Origin: Caulobacter radicis
GTDB taxonomy: Bacteria > Pseudomonadota > Alphaproteobacteria > Caulobacterales > Caulobacteraceae
DNA: 64,000 bases
Reading direction: 5' to 3'
Assembly (NCBI RefSeq): GCF_003094615.1
Contig: NZ_QDKO01000025.1
Coordinates: forward strand, 124,001-188,000
Position numbers and translations under genes: made by a program. Shown here in pieces: positions 36,601-47,436 of the stretch; the first letter of the stretch is position 1, and each line of letters opens with the position of its first letter. The notes under the pieces were generated by a model. That model saw nothing but the letters and a program-made list of their open reading frames with translations. It had not been told where the DNA came from and did not search any database.

Positions 36601-36995
36601 GCGCGATCCCGACCGTCTACGTGCCCGACGCAGTGACCCGGATCAATCTCTATGCCCGGCTGGCGAGACTCGAAGACCAAGGCCAGATCGACGCTTTCGA
36701 GGAGGAACTGGAGGATCGCTTCGGCGCCCTTCCCCCGCTGACCAACACCCTGCTCGACCAGGCTCGATTGCAGCGCCTGGCCAAGAGCGCCGGGGTCCGT
36801 CAGGTGCGCGCCGGCCCCAAGGGGGTGTCGCTGACCCTGGCCACGCCCGCGCCGGCCAAGGCTAAGAGGGCCCTATCGCGATGGCGCGACGTCCTGACGG
36901 TGCGCGAGGACAAGCTGGTCGTGGCCCTGGCCTGCGACAGCGAACCCGAGCGGCGAGCGCTGGCTCAGGCTCTGCTTTCCGCGCTGAGCGGTTGA
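33666..36995 (+). CDS. Mfd-family (transcription-repair coupling factor-like) translocase
   Basis: 1109 residues, close to normal Mfd length. The N-terminal UvrB-like region has VLVLPPWDCLPYDRASPS. A CarD-like RNA-polymerase-binding domain follows (GDVVLHEDHGVG, near 453). The superfamily 2 motor has Walker A GDVGFGKT (near 601) and a motif II of DEEQ where Mfd proteins normally have DEEH. Motif VI region QLHQLRGRVGRGR is normal. A C-terminal TRCF-type domain is present (RLQRLAKSAGVRQVRAGP). It should push stalled RNA polymerase off DNA, but the divergence suggests a second, specialised copy. It diverges from DUF1206. No strong ribosome site precedes the chosen ATG. Confidence 0.85.
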   Translation: MSQVASPAPAVGETLAPGARNHRALSATRLQAPASAVALILSRKAAKGGSTVVHLASSERRAEEIGRALAGFAPDLEVLVLPPWDCLPYDRASPSRDVMGRRMAILGRLAQPAGRRVLVTSPEAIVQKLPPAALAHETLFDLQRGAVLDRRALGDFAAAAGYVADDRIDEPGEIAFLGEVIDIFPADAACPVRIALDADRIAEMRPYDPLSQRSTGELETLRLGPASELILKPGADGAAPERFPGAEHAMARHYGALVSLFELLPKARLSMDVKAAARLAEVEAHVLDAFEARKTLGGAGPEPGAPDELNLLGADLKAALASWSVVRLETRGFELVANLALQRNPGRAFCDLVDHHRQAGRRVVLTGLRQELRPLARALARGLDLKPQPCADWAQALASSAGAVVSIELDLDTGFIHAASQLAVIAASDVVGGRTAARGATNLQDLLAEPDLRPGDVVLHEDHGVGVLRDLTRIEIDGVDHDTLQLEYHGGDSLQAPVEEIGRIWRYGAEESAVTLDRLNGEGWAKRRAQVHHHLEAAAARLVALAKAREERICPSIVPPKAAYARFAARFAYPETPDQSAAIEAVLADLASGRPMDRLVCGDVGFGKTEVALRAAAAVALSGRQVALAAPTTVLARQHVETFKRRFAGTGIGVAHLSRLVSPAEAKAVKQGLEAGQIGVVIGTQSLAGKDIGFSDLGLMIIDEEQKFGAALKERLRGMARDGHLLTLTATPIPRTLQAAMIGVQDVSVIASPPARRRPIRTFLAPFDAATLRMALMREKRRGGQSFVVAPRIEDIGQLQAQLASLVPELEVRVAHGDLAAETADAVMVGFADGDGDVLLATNIIESGLDVPRANTMIVWRPDRFGLAQLHQLRGRVGRGRIQGVAYLLSDPQEDLSEATRARLSTLEAFDRLGSGLAISARDLDLRGGGDLVGEDQAGHMRMIGAGLYQRLLARALRVARGETEAEDWTPDLQLGEPGAIPTVYVPDAVTRINLYARLARLEDQGQIDAFEEELEDRFGALPPLTNTLLDQARLQRLAKSAGVRQVRAGPKGVSLTLATPAPAKAKRALSRWRDVLTVREDKLVVALACDSEPERRALAQALLSALSG

Positions 36996-37076
36996 AGGCT
37001 GCTCGCCGCCCTCCTGCAGCTTTGCCGTCGCAGAAGAAATCGGCGGATCGACCAGCCTGGGCCCCGCCTCAAGCGT

Positions 37077-37102
37077 GCAACATTGCCGTGCGCCGGCGCG
37101 TT
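37077..37102 (+). promoter_or_regulatory. weak SigT/EcfG-like promoter
   Basis: GCAAC (one mismatch, 37077-37081), 17 bases, CGTT (37099-37102), 33 bases before the ATG at 37135. Position and gene type fit; the mismatch makes it uncertain. Confidence 0.35.
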
Positions 37103-37134
37103 GGCTCTTTCTGCTCACATCAAGAGGACCCGCG

Positions 37135-37644
37135 ATGACCAAGGAACGCAGCGACGACAATCCCCAGCCGCCGCACGAGGTCGCCGACCGGATCTGGGAG
37201 CTGGCGGAAAAGATCGACATCGCGATGTTCACCACCTGGGACGGCGAGCAACAGCACAGCCGGCCGCTTTCAGCCCGAGTGCGCCGTGGCGAGCACGCCG
37301 TCTATTTTCTTGTCGACGCCGAAGGCGGCAAGAATAGCCAGGTCGAGCACTTCCCCGCCGTCTCCTGCGCCTGGGCCGACAACGGCCATTACAAGTACGT
37401 GGTGATGTCGGGCTCGGCGCGTTTGAGCAACGACCGCGAAAAGATCGCGGCGCTGTGGTCTGATTTCGACAAGGCCTGGTGGGAGGACGCCAGCGACCCC
37501 TCCATTCGCCTGATGACCTTCACACCCGACCAGGGCGAGCTTTGGGACAGCCCCGGCAAGACCGTCGCGTTGGTCAAGATGGTGCTGGCGGCGGTGACCG
37601 GGGCCGCACCGCAAATGGGCGACAACGCCAAGGTAAATCTCTGA
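37135..37644 (+). CDS. general stress protein, pyridoxamine-phosphate-oxidase-like flavin fold
   Basis: 169 residues from ATG 37135 with AGAGGA upstream. The split-barrel flavin-binding fold is seen in DIAMFTTWDGEQQHSRPLSA, AVYFLVDAEGGKNSQVE, VSCAWADNGHYKYVVMSG and FTPDQGELWDSP. These are the marks of the general stress protein 26 group, distinct from true PdxH. It would bind FMN or F420-like cofactors or haem; the substrate is unknown. It is a single gene. Confidence 0.86.
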   Translation: MTKERSDDNPQPPHEVADRIWELAEKIDIAMFTTWDGEQQHSRPLSARVRRGEHAVYFLVDAEGGKNSQVEHFPAVSCAWADNGHYKYVVMSGSARLSNDREKIAALWSDFDKAWWEDASDPSIRLMTFTPDQGELWDSPGKTVALVKMVLAAVTGAAPQMGDNAKVNL

Positions 37645-37929
37645 GGCCACGGCTGATCCCTACGGGGAAGAGCGTCGAGACCTGGCCACCGCAAGCGCCC
37701 TGCTCGCGCGCTTGGCCTGCCGTTGGCCAACCTTCCGTGGCGCCATGCCCCCCCCGCCACGGAGGGTGCATACGCATGTCCCGCTTGCACGCCGTCGAAG
37801 GGGGGCGGGCCGCGCCTGGCAGTCTGGGCAACGCCCTGCCCGACGCAAAGCGGCCTGGATCGCCAAGTCAGGATCGCCAGCGAGGCCGATGAGAAGGCGC
37901 TGCATCTCCGCGGTCGTGCGCCCGCGGCC

Positions 37930-38130
37930 TTAAGGCCCCCGACCAATCGCCAGCGGCGCGGACGCCTGGCTGACATCAACCCAGCTGAAGCTTTCACCCC
38001 GCGCGAGGGCCTCCTCGCAAAGCCTTGTCGCGCAGGCTCTCGCCATGTCGACCTGATCGAATTCCTCAACCAGGTCGCTCCCCGCCAGGACGCCGAAACC
38101 TGCTCTCGAACGCGCGACGATAATGATCAT
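37930..38130 (-). CDS. possible small hypothetical protein
   Basis: 66 residues. MIIIVARSRAGFGVLAGSD, MARACATRLCEEALARGE and SFSWVDVSQ give a strand-helix-strand pattern like that of the DUF2188-type proteins at 14250 and 57531. The codon use fits the genome. The ribosome site is weak, and it lies between two longer non-coding stretches, so the call is tentative. Confidence 0.45.
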   Translation of the reverse strand: MIIIVARSRAGFGVLAGSDLVEEFDQVDMARACATRLCEEALARGESFSWVDVSQASAPLAIGRGP

Positions 38131-38578
38131 TTGATAGGATCGCGCAGCGCCGCGATCGGTTTCAGCCGCCGACCTCGAATTTTGGCGGCGCCGAACTACA
38201 CGCTAAAATCGACAAAACTGGGAGCGACATGCGGCTCAACCCGGTCGTCAGGCGCCACCGCATCGCAGCGCCCTTTTTTCGCTGCGCTTGGCGATCGGAG
38301 CGCCAGGATCCCACGGGTCCGACAGCGCAACCGCGGCAAGATTTGGGGGGATCGGTCGGTCCGCGTCCACCTTGGACATCCTCGATAGGCGCCCGTCGCC
38401 TTTGGGCCGACGGCCCCCCGACAGGCTTTGCTTGCGCTCTGGCAATTTCCGGCGCCTGGTCGGCCGCCTTGGAAAGATTAGACCCGCGCCCCCGATCGCT
38501 GGCGGCCTGGCTGTTCGATCGTCGCAAACCATAACCTAGGATAATGCGCGAGCTTGGGTTCTTGGCGATCGGGGACCC
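38131..38578. other. gap without a supported gene
   Basis: About 450 bases before the third Crp/Fnr gene. Open frames on both strands lack starts with ribosome sites and give Arg/Pro-rich non-family peptides. A hairpin (CGCAGCG with CGCTGCG, 38264-38286) encloses a 9-base T-rich loop; I assign no function to it. Confidence 0.4.
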
Positions 38579-39337
38579 ATGGATGAGCAAGCAGCGGCGC
38601 AGGCCGGCGCGCCCGGGGCGCCGAGGGGATACCTTGACGAAGTCTTCGATCTTAACAGCGCCGAACGCGCGGCGCTGGCGGCCGTCTTGGGCCCTGCGCA
38701 GCACCTCCCGCGCGACCATGTGCTCAAGCGCGACGGAGCCGAGCCGACCCACCTCTTCTTACTCGTGGACGGTTGGGTGGCGTCGTCCATCACCGTAGCG
38801 TCCGGCCGCCAGCAGACCGTCAAGATTCACCTGCCGCGAGATGTCCTGGGCGCGCCAAGCCTTTGCGTGACGCGGACGGCCGAGTGCCTGACAGCGATCA
38901 CCCCGATCATCGTGAGACCGGTGTCGCGCGGCGACCTGATGGGGATGCTGGCGCGCTTCCCGCGCATTGCGGCGGCGCATTTTCTGGGCGCCCAGCGCGA
39001 GCGCGTTACACTGATGGAGGCCCTGGCCCTGATGGGGCAGACCGACGGATCGGTTCGCATCGCCGGCATGCTGGTCGAGCTTTTCGACCGCTTGAGCGCG
39101 CTTGGGTTGACCGAGCAAGAAACCATGCCGTTCCCACTGACGCAGGGGCAGGTGGGCGATCTGGTGGGCCTCAGCCCCGTCCATGTGAGCCGAAAGTTCG
39201 GCGCGATGGAGCGCGCAGGCCTGATCCAGCGCGGCACCCGAACGATCAACCTTCTGGACCTTCGGCGGCTTCGGTCGATGACCGGCTTGCCTCAGCACGC
39301 GCTTGTACGTGAGCCGGAGTGGATCAATTTCGCCTGA
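38579..39337 (+). CDS. Crp/Fnr-family transcription regulator (3)
   Basis: 252 residues. Sensor barrel with AEPTHLFLLVDGWVASS and HLPRDVLGAPSLCV; helix-turn-helix with TQGQVGDLVGLSPVHVSRKF near 190-210. It has Cys at CVTRTAEC but not the Fnr cluster arrangement, so oxygen sensing through Fe-S is not supported. The start ATG follows a weak GGGG. It is free-standing between a stress gene and the glycogen cluster; its targets are unknown. Confidence 0.85.
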   Translation: MDEQAAAQAGAPGAPRGYLDEVFDLNSAERAALAAVLGPAQHLPRDHVLKRDGAEPTHLFLLVDGWVASSITVASGRQQTVKIHLPRDVLGAPSLCVTRTAECLTAITPIIVRPVSRGDLMGMLARFPRIAAAHFLGAQRERVTLMEALALMGQTDGSVRIAGMLVELFDRLSALGLTEQETMPFPLTQGQVGDLVGLSPVHVSRKFGAMERAGLIQRGTRTINLLDLRRLRSMTGLPQHALVREPEWINFA

Positions 39338-39367
39338 CCGGGACTGGAGCCGCCACAGGCGCGCCCG

Positions 39368-39604
39368 CTAGCCGCCAGCCTGCTCGGCGAGGTCCAGGCC
39401 GCTGATCAGCAGATCGACGGGAAAGCTCGAAAGCCGAACCACGCCGCCTTGCGCCGCTGGCCCGTCGGGAAATTGGCTGGCGTCGATCCTGGCGACGTCG
39501 GCTAGCTTTTCGCACGCCCGGCCCATGGACGGATCCGCCGGGATCAGCACCACGGCCTGGGGATGGCACGCCTGCAGCAGCTTGATCAGTTCGGCGACAA
39601 TCAT
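39368..39604 (-). CDS. small hypothetical protein coupled to glgA
   Basis: 78 residues whose ATG overlaps the glgA stop by four bases. The pattern MIVAELIKLLQACHPQAVVL followed by SFPVDLLISGLDL suggests a small alpha-beta protein, similar to phage- and plasmid-type helix-strand modules of the 'LL.....P.A.V' kind. No function is known. Coupling to glgA predicts co-expression with glycogen synthesis. Confidence 0.6.
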   Translation of the reverse strand: MIVAELIKLLQACHPQAVVLIPADPSMGRACEKLADVARIDASQFPDGPAAQGGVVRLSSFPVDLLISGLDLAEQAGG

Positions 39605-41265
39605 CGCTCTTCAATCCGACGAAGGCTGGGGGTCGCCGCCTTGGTCCTGGGCGAGATGCGGCGGGATGGGGCGCGCCGGGGCGCTGGACCGGGGGAGCCG
39701 GCCTCTCCCGCGTCGTAGGCGGCGAAGCTGCGCGGCTCGCCAGGGCTCGCAGGCGCGACCGGCGCAACGCCCGGGGTCGTTACATCATTGGCGGGGGCGC
39801 GGACCGTCTGGGCCGCCAGTCGCGCAAAAAGCGCGGCGTATTCGGCCGCGGACACGCGCCATGAACTATCGGAGGCCATGGCGTTGAGCTGGACGCGCCG
39901 CCAGCTGACCGGATCGCGGTAAAGAGCGCAGGTTCGGCGGATGGCGTCTTCAAGCATGTCCTGGGTGGCCGGCGCGAACTGCACGCCGGTGGCGGCCGAA
40001 CGGGCGATCCCGGCTGTGTTGGCGTCGATGATGGTGTCTGACAATCCACCGGTGCGCGAGACGACCGGGACGGCCCCATACCGCATGGCGCAAAGCTGGG
40101 TGAGGCCGCAGGGCTCGAAACGCGACGGCGCCAGGATCGCGTCAGCGCCAGCCTGGATGAGATGGGCGAGGTCTTCCCGGTAGCCCAGGAACCTGCCCAT
40201 GGCGCCGGGATAGCGCTCGGCGGCCTGCGAGAACCCGGCCTCGTACCGCGGCTCGCCCTGGCCGCAGACGATCAGCTGGGCGCCCTCGGCAAACAGCACC
40301 GGCAGGGCGCCCAGCAGCAGATCGACGCCCTTCTGGTCGGTGAGCCGGCTGAGGATGCCAAAGAGCGGGGCTTCGGCGTCCGGACGAAGGCCAAATTTGG
40401 CTTGAAGAGCCAGCTTGTTGATGGCGCGACGTTCGAGCGTCTCTGCCGTATAGCGAGCGCTGATGTCGGTGTCTGTCTCAGGGTTCCAGACGTCCGCGTC
40501 GATGCCATTGAGGATGCCGACCAGCGATTTGGCGCGGGTCTTCAAGAGCCCGCCCAGGCCCATGCCGCCCTCTTCGGTGGTGATCTCCGCCGCGTAGCTT
40601 GGAGAGACGGTGGTGACCTGATCGGCGAACTGGATGCCGGCTTTGAGAAAGCCGATGTCGCCCCAGTATTCGACGCCGTCGATAGCCATGGCCTCCGCCG
40701 GCAGCCCGAGCTTGGTCCGCAGGCTTGCCGGGAACAGTCCCTGAAAGGCCAGATTGTGGATTGATAGGACGACCGGCGGCGCCCGGAGCCGGCGTTCTTT
40801 CTGCGCATAGTGGAGATAGGCAGGCGTCAGGCCGGCGTGCCAGTCGTGAGCCTGGATCACATCGGGGCGGTAGTCAGCCAGGAGGCCCAGGCCGATTTCG
40901 GCGGCGACCTTGGCCAGGGCGGCAAAGCGCTGACCGTTGTCAGGCCATTCGACTCCCGGCGCCTGCAGATAGGGATTGCCGGGTCGATCATAGAGGTGAG
41001 GCGCGTCGATCACCAGGAGGTCCAGAGCGCCCGCCCTCGCACGCAGCAGCCGGGCCGGCGCGCCCATCAGGCTGGCGAAACGGTGTACCATGTTGGGCGT
41101 TTCCAGCGCGGCTTTCACAGCCGGATAGCCGGGGATCAGGGTCACGACCTTGACTCCCTCGCGCGCCAGAGCCAGCGGCAGCGCCCCGACGACGTCGGCC
41201 AGGCCGCCGGTCTTGATCAGGGGGAAAATCTCCGCGGCGACCGAAAGGATGCTGGCGGCGCTCAT
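39601..41265 (-). CDS. glgA: glycogen synthase (ADP-glucose type)
   Basis: 554 residues, about 70 longer than usual. The ADP-glucose-binding KTGGLADVVGALP is at about 18-30, HDWHAGLTPAYLHY is in the first domain, and the GT5 signature FEPCGLTQLCAMRYG lies in the second. The typical protein ends near residue 480; the extra tail is Pro/Ala/Arg-rich (RRAPSRRISPRTKA) and probably disordered. It extends alpha-1,4-glucan chains from ADP-glucose. It diverges from glgB with a 206-base control region, where a weak stress-like element (GGAAC-N16-TGTT, 41394-41370) faces glgA. glgC is not in the window. Confidence 0.94.
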   Translation of the reverse strand: MSAASILSVAAEIFPLIKTGGLADVVGALPLALAREGVKVVTLIPGYPAVKAALETPNMVHRFASLMGAPARLLRARAGALDLLVIDAPHLYDRPGNPYLQAPGVEWPDNGQRFAALAKVAAEIGLGLLADYRPDVIQAHDWHAGLTPAYLHYAQKERRLRAPPVVLSIHNLAFQGLFPASLRTKLGLPAEAMAIDGVEYWGDIGFLKAGIQFADQVTTVSPSYAAEITTEEGGMGLGGLLKTRAKSLVGILNGIDADVWNPETDTDISARYTAETLERRAINKLALQAKFGLRPDAEAPLFGILSRLTDQKGVDLLLGALPVLFAEGAQLIVCGQGEPRYEAGFSQAAERYPGAMGRFLGYREDLAHLIQAGADAILAPSRFEPCGLTQLCAMRYGAVPVVSRTGGLSDTIIDANTAGIARSAATGVQFAPATQDMLEDAIRRTCALYRDPVSWRRVQLNAMASDSSWRVSAAEYAALFARLAAQTVRAPANDVTTPGVAPVAPASPGEPRSFAAYDAGEAGSPGPAPRRAPSRRISPRTKAATPSLRRIEER

Positions 41266-41471
41266 CGGACGGCGCCGAATTCAGGCCCCTGATGCGCCTC
41301 CTCGCAACTGCACAATAAACTCTGCCACGCCCCGAACGCCATAGCCGCTACTCCCTGAGATGCCTCGGAAACAACGGGAGAGAGCAAGGGTTCCGGGAAT
41401 ATTTTTTGATGGCTCCCGGCACAGATTGATCGCCTGATCGTTGTGCACTCGCAGCAATTTGGAGATGTCGG

Positions 41472-43609
41472 GTGGGGTTGGAGAGTGCGGTGTCCTGGGC
41501 GTCCGATCCGTTCGGCTACCTTGGACGCCACGGGGACGTTGTGCGCACCTTTCAGCCCGGCGCGGCGGGTGTCGAAGTCATCTCTCGCAAGAGCCGCCGA
41601 CGCCTTGGCCGCCTCCAGGAGGCCTCGCCGGGCCTCTTCGTCGGCGAAATCAAGCCGACCGCAGACTACGCCCTGCGCGTGCTGTGGCCCGACAGCGCTT
41701 GGGAAACCGAGGACGTCTATAGCTTTGGTCCGGTGCTCTCAGAGGCCGACCTGACCGCGATCATACGGGGCGAGGTCACCGGCATGGCCGATCGGCTCGG
41801 CGCCGTCCCCCGCGCGCTTGAAGGCGTCGAGGGCGTGGCGTTCAGCGTTTGGGCGCCCAACGCCCGGCGGGTGAGCCTAGTAGGCGACTTCAACAGCTGG
41901 GACGGGGAGCGCTATCCCATGCGCCTGCGCCATGAGGCGGGCGTCTGGGAGATTTTCATTCCGCGCCTCGCCGCTGGCGCGCGCTACAAGTTCGATGTCG
42001 AGGGCGCCGACGGGTCCGTGCGCCGCAAGGCCGACCCCCTCGCTCGCGCCACCGAGATCCCGCCGGCCACCGCCTCGATCGTCGCGCCCTTACTCGACCA
42101 TGCCTGGGGGGACGACGGCTGGATGGCCGACCGCGCCGCCCGCCATCACGCCGGCGCGGCGATCTCGATTTACGAGGTCCACGCCGGATCCTGGCGACGC
42201 CCCTGGGACGGTCACCAATGTCACGACTGGGACGCCCTGGCCGACCACCTGATCCCCTACGTCGCCGGCCTCGACTTCACCCATGTTCAGCTGATGCCGA
42301 TCATGGAGCATCCGTTTGGCGGCTCCTGGGGCTACCAGCCGCTCGGGCAGTTCGCGCCTTCCGCACGCTATGGCGCGCCCGAGGGACTGGCCCGCTTCGT
42401 CGATCGCTGCCATCAGGCGGGACTGGGCGTCATTCTCGACTGGGTCCCGGCCCATTTTCCCAGCGACGCCCACGGGCTGGAGCGCTTCGACGGCACGGCC
42501 CTCTACGAACATGCCGATCCGCGTGAGGGCTTTCACCCGGACTGGAACACCCTGATCTACAATCTGGGCCGAGACGAGGTCGCCAGCTTCCTGGTGGCCT
42601 CGGCCCTTTACTGGCTGGATCGCTTCCACATCGACGGCTTGCGTGTCGATGCGGTGGCCTCGATGCTCTACCGCGATTACAGCCGTAAGGCCGGCGAGTG
42701 GACGCCCAATGTCCATGGCGGGCGCGAGAACCTGGAATCCATAGCCTTCCTGCGTCGCCTCAATGCGGCGGTCAGCGAGCACTTCCCAAGCGCCATCACC
42801 ATCGCCGAGGAGTCGACCGCCTGGCCGGGCGTGACCGCGCCTGTCGATCAGGGCGGTCTTGGCTTCTCGTACAAATGGAACATGGGGTGGATGAACGACA
42901 CCCTGCGCTACATGCATCGTGATCCGGTCCATCGCGGCTGGCACGGCGGAGACCTGGCCTTTGGCCTCACCTACGCCTTCACCGAGGGCTTCGTCCTGCC
43001 GCTTAGCCATGACGAGGTCGTCCACGGCAAGGGCTCGCTGCTGTCGAAGATGCCGGGCGACCGCTGGCGCCAGTTCGCCAACCTACGCGCGCTCCTGGCG
43101 CTGATGTGGGCCCATCCTGGCAAGAAGCTGCTGTTCATGGGCGGCGAGATCGGCCAGTGGCGCGAATGGGACCACGACGGCGAGCTCGATTGGGCCTTGC
43201 TCGAGACGCCTGAGCACGCCGGGCTGCAGAGCCTGGTCGGCGATCTCAACCGTATCTATCGCCAGGAAGGCGCTCTGCATCACACTGACGCGGATGCGCG
43301 CGGTTTTGGCTGGATCGCCGAGAACCACGATCGCGACGGCGTCTTTGTCTTCGAGCGCCGCTCCTTCCATGGCGGCGCGCCCTTGATCGTGGCCGTCAAC
43401 ATGACGCCCGAGCCGCAGATGCGGCGAGTGCGCGTTCCGCTGGAAGGCCGCTGGACCGAGATCCTCAACACCGACGCGGCCGTCTATGGCGGCGGCGACC
43501 TTGGCAACCAAGGCGGGGCGAGCGCCTTTCCCAATCCCGACGGCCCGGCCCTGGACCTGACCTTGCCGCCGCTGGCCGCTGTCTATCTCCGTTACGAAGG
43601 ACCTAGCGC

Positions 43610-43613
<4 letters not shown>
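41472..43613 (+). CDS. glgB: 1,4-alpha-glucan branching enzyme
   Basis: 713 residues from GTG 41472, with GGAG nine bases upstream. An N-terminal extra domain and CBM48 (FSVWAPNARRVSLVGDFNSW) precede a GH13 barrel. Catalytic residues are Asp in LRVDAVASML, Glu in TIAEEST and Asp in PLSHDEVVHGKGS. It makes alpha-1,6 branches in glycogen. It is the first of five genes whose ends all overlap by four bases. Confidence 0.95.
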
Positions 43614-45708
<2,095 letters not shown>

Positions 45709-45712
<4 letters not shown>

Positions 45713-47436
45713 ATCACGGACCCGCCTGGCTTGGCGATGGGCGTGTCCGCTTGCGCCTCTGGGCGCCGGGGCAGGAGCGCGTCGCCGTGGACCTCGACGG
45801 GCAAGGCGTCTTCGTCATGAACCGGCTGGCTGATGGCTGGTTCGACTACGAGACTGAAGCTGCCGACGGGCAGAAGTACCGGTTTCGGATCAACAACGAC
45901 CTCGTCGTGCCTGATCCGGCGGCTCGCGCCCAGGCCGACGACGTGCACGGCTGGAGCGTCCTGGTCAGCCCTGAAGGATATGCGTGGCGCAATCCCGAGT
46001 GGCTTGGCCGGGCCTGGTCGGACGCAGTGATCTATGAAGTTCACCCCGGCCTGCTGGGCGGTTTCGCCGGTGTAACCGACCGGCTGCCCGCGCTTTCGGG
46101 CCTAGGGATCACGACGTTGCAACTGATGCCGGTGAACAGCTTTTCGGGGTCGCGCAACTGGGGCTATGACGGCGTCCTGCCTTACGCCCCCGCCGGCGCC
46201 TATGGCTCGCCGGACGACCTGAAGGCCCTGGTCGATGCGGCCCACGGCCTGGGGATGATGGTGCTGCTCGACGTGGTCTACAACCACTTTGGCCCCGACG
46301 GTAACTACCTGCCGGCCTACGCAAAGTCCTTTTTCGACGAAGCGCGTCACACCCCGTGGGGACCGGCCATCGCTTTTGGCGAGGAACCCGTGGCGCGGTT
46401 CTTCATCGAAAACGCCCTCTATTGGCTGGAGACCTTCCGTTTAGATGGGTTGCGCTTCGACGCCGTGCACGCGATCGCAGACAACCACTTTCTGGACAGG
46501 CTCGCCGCGGAGGTGCGCGCCCGTTGTCCAGACCGCCACATCCATCTCGTACTGGAGAATGAGGGCAACGACCCTGACCGGTTGTCGGGCGGCTATGACG
46601 CTCAGTGGAACGATGATTTTCACAACGTAATGCATGTTCTGCTGACGGACGAGACCAGCAGCTACTACCAGGACTTCGCCGATCGGCCCGCCGAGCGTCT
46701 GGCTCGCAGCCTGGCGGAAGGCTTCATCTACCAGGGCGAGGGTTCGCCCAATCACGACGGCAGGCCGCGGGGCGCGCCCAGCCGGCATCTGCCGCCGACC
46801 GCCTTCGTCAATTTTCTGCAGAACCACGACCAGGTCGGCAACCGGGCGCTCGGCCAGCGGCTGACGACGCTGGTTGCTCCCGAACGCCTGATGGCGGCTA
46901 TGGCGCTCCTTTTGATGTCGCCGCAAATCCCCATGCTGTTCATGGGCGAGGAGAGCGGCTCGGAAACCCCGTTCCTGTTCTTCACCGATTTCCACGACGA
47001 TTTGGCCGACGCCGTGCGCGAGGGCCGTCGGCGCGAATTCGCCAAGTTTCCAGCCTTCGCTGATCCGCAGGCCAGAGCGGCCATTCCAGACCCCAACGCC
47101 GCCCCCACCTTCGAGGCCTCGCGTCCATCGCCCGGCCCGGACGCCGAAAGCTGGCGTCAACTGATCGCAACCCTGCTGCGCCTGCGGCGCGATAATCTGG
47201 CGCCCCACATCGACGGCGCAAGCAGCCTTGGCGCACGCGCGATTGGCGCCAAGTCCGTACAAGCCGCCTGGCGCCTGGGCAGCAAGACCTACACAGTGGC
47301 CGTCAATCTTGGCGAGGTCGCCGCGCCACTCTGCCCCGCCCCGGCTGGACCTCCACTCGTCGTGGTGGGCGATCGGCAGCTGAACGGCCAGATACCGCCG
47401 GCTTCGTTCGCCGCCTGGCTGGCGCAAGAACCATGA
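45709..47436 (+). CDS. treZ: malto-oligosyltrehalose trehalohydrolase
   Basis: 575 residues, ATG overlapping the glgX stop. Short CBM48-like N-terminus (VRLRLWAPGQERVAVDLDG), GH13 barrel with VYEVHPG-type start, Asp in LRFDAVHAI, Glu in LVLENEGND and Asp in FLQNHDQVGNRA. The C-terminal barrel (about 480-575) fits DUF3459. It releases trehalose from the malto-oligosyltrehalose made by TreY. It is separated from treY by malQ, an unusual but seen order. Confidence 0.94.

Noticed and set aside
37660-37905. Minus-strand frame with CPDC downstream of the flavin stress protein
   Set aside because: The CPDC word hinted at a zinc site, but third-position bias is weak and no ribosome site is present.
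38264-38286. Hairpin with a T-rich loop as a terminator
   Set aside because: The T-run is inside the loop, not after the stem, so it does not fit an intrinsic terminator.
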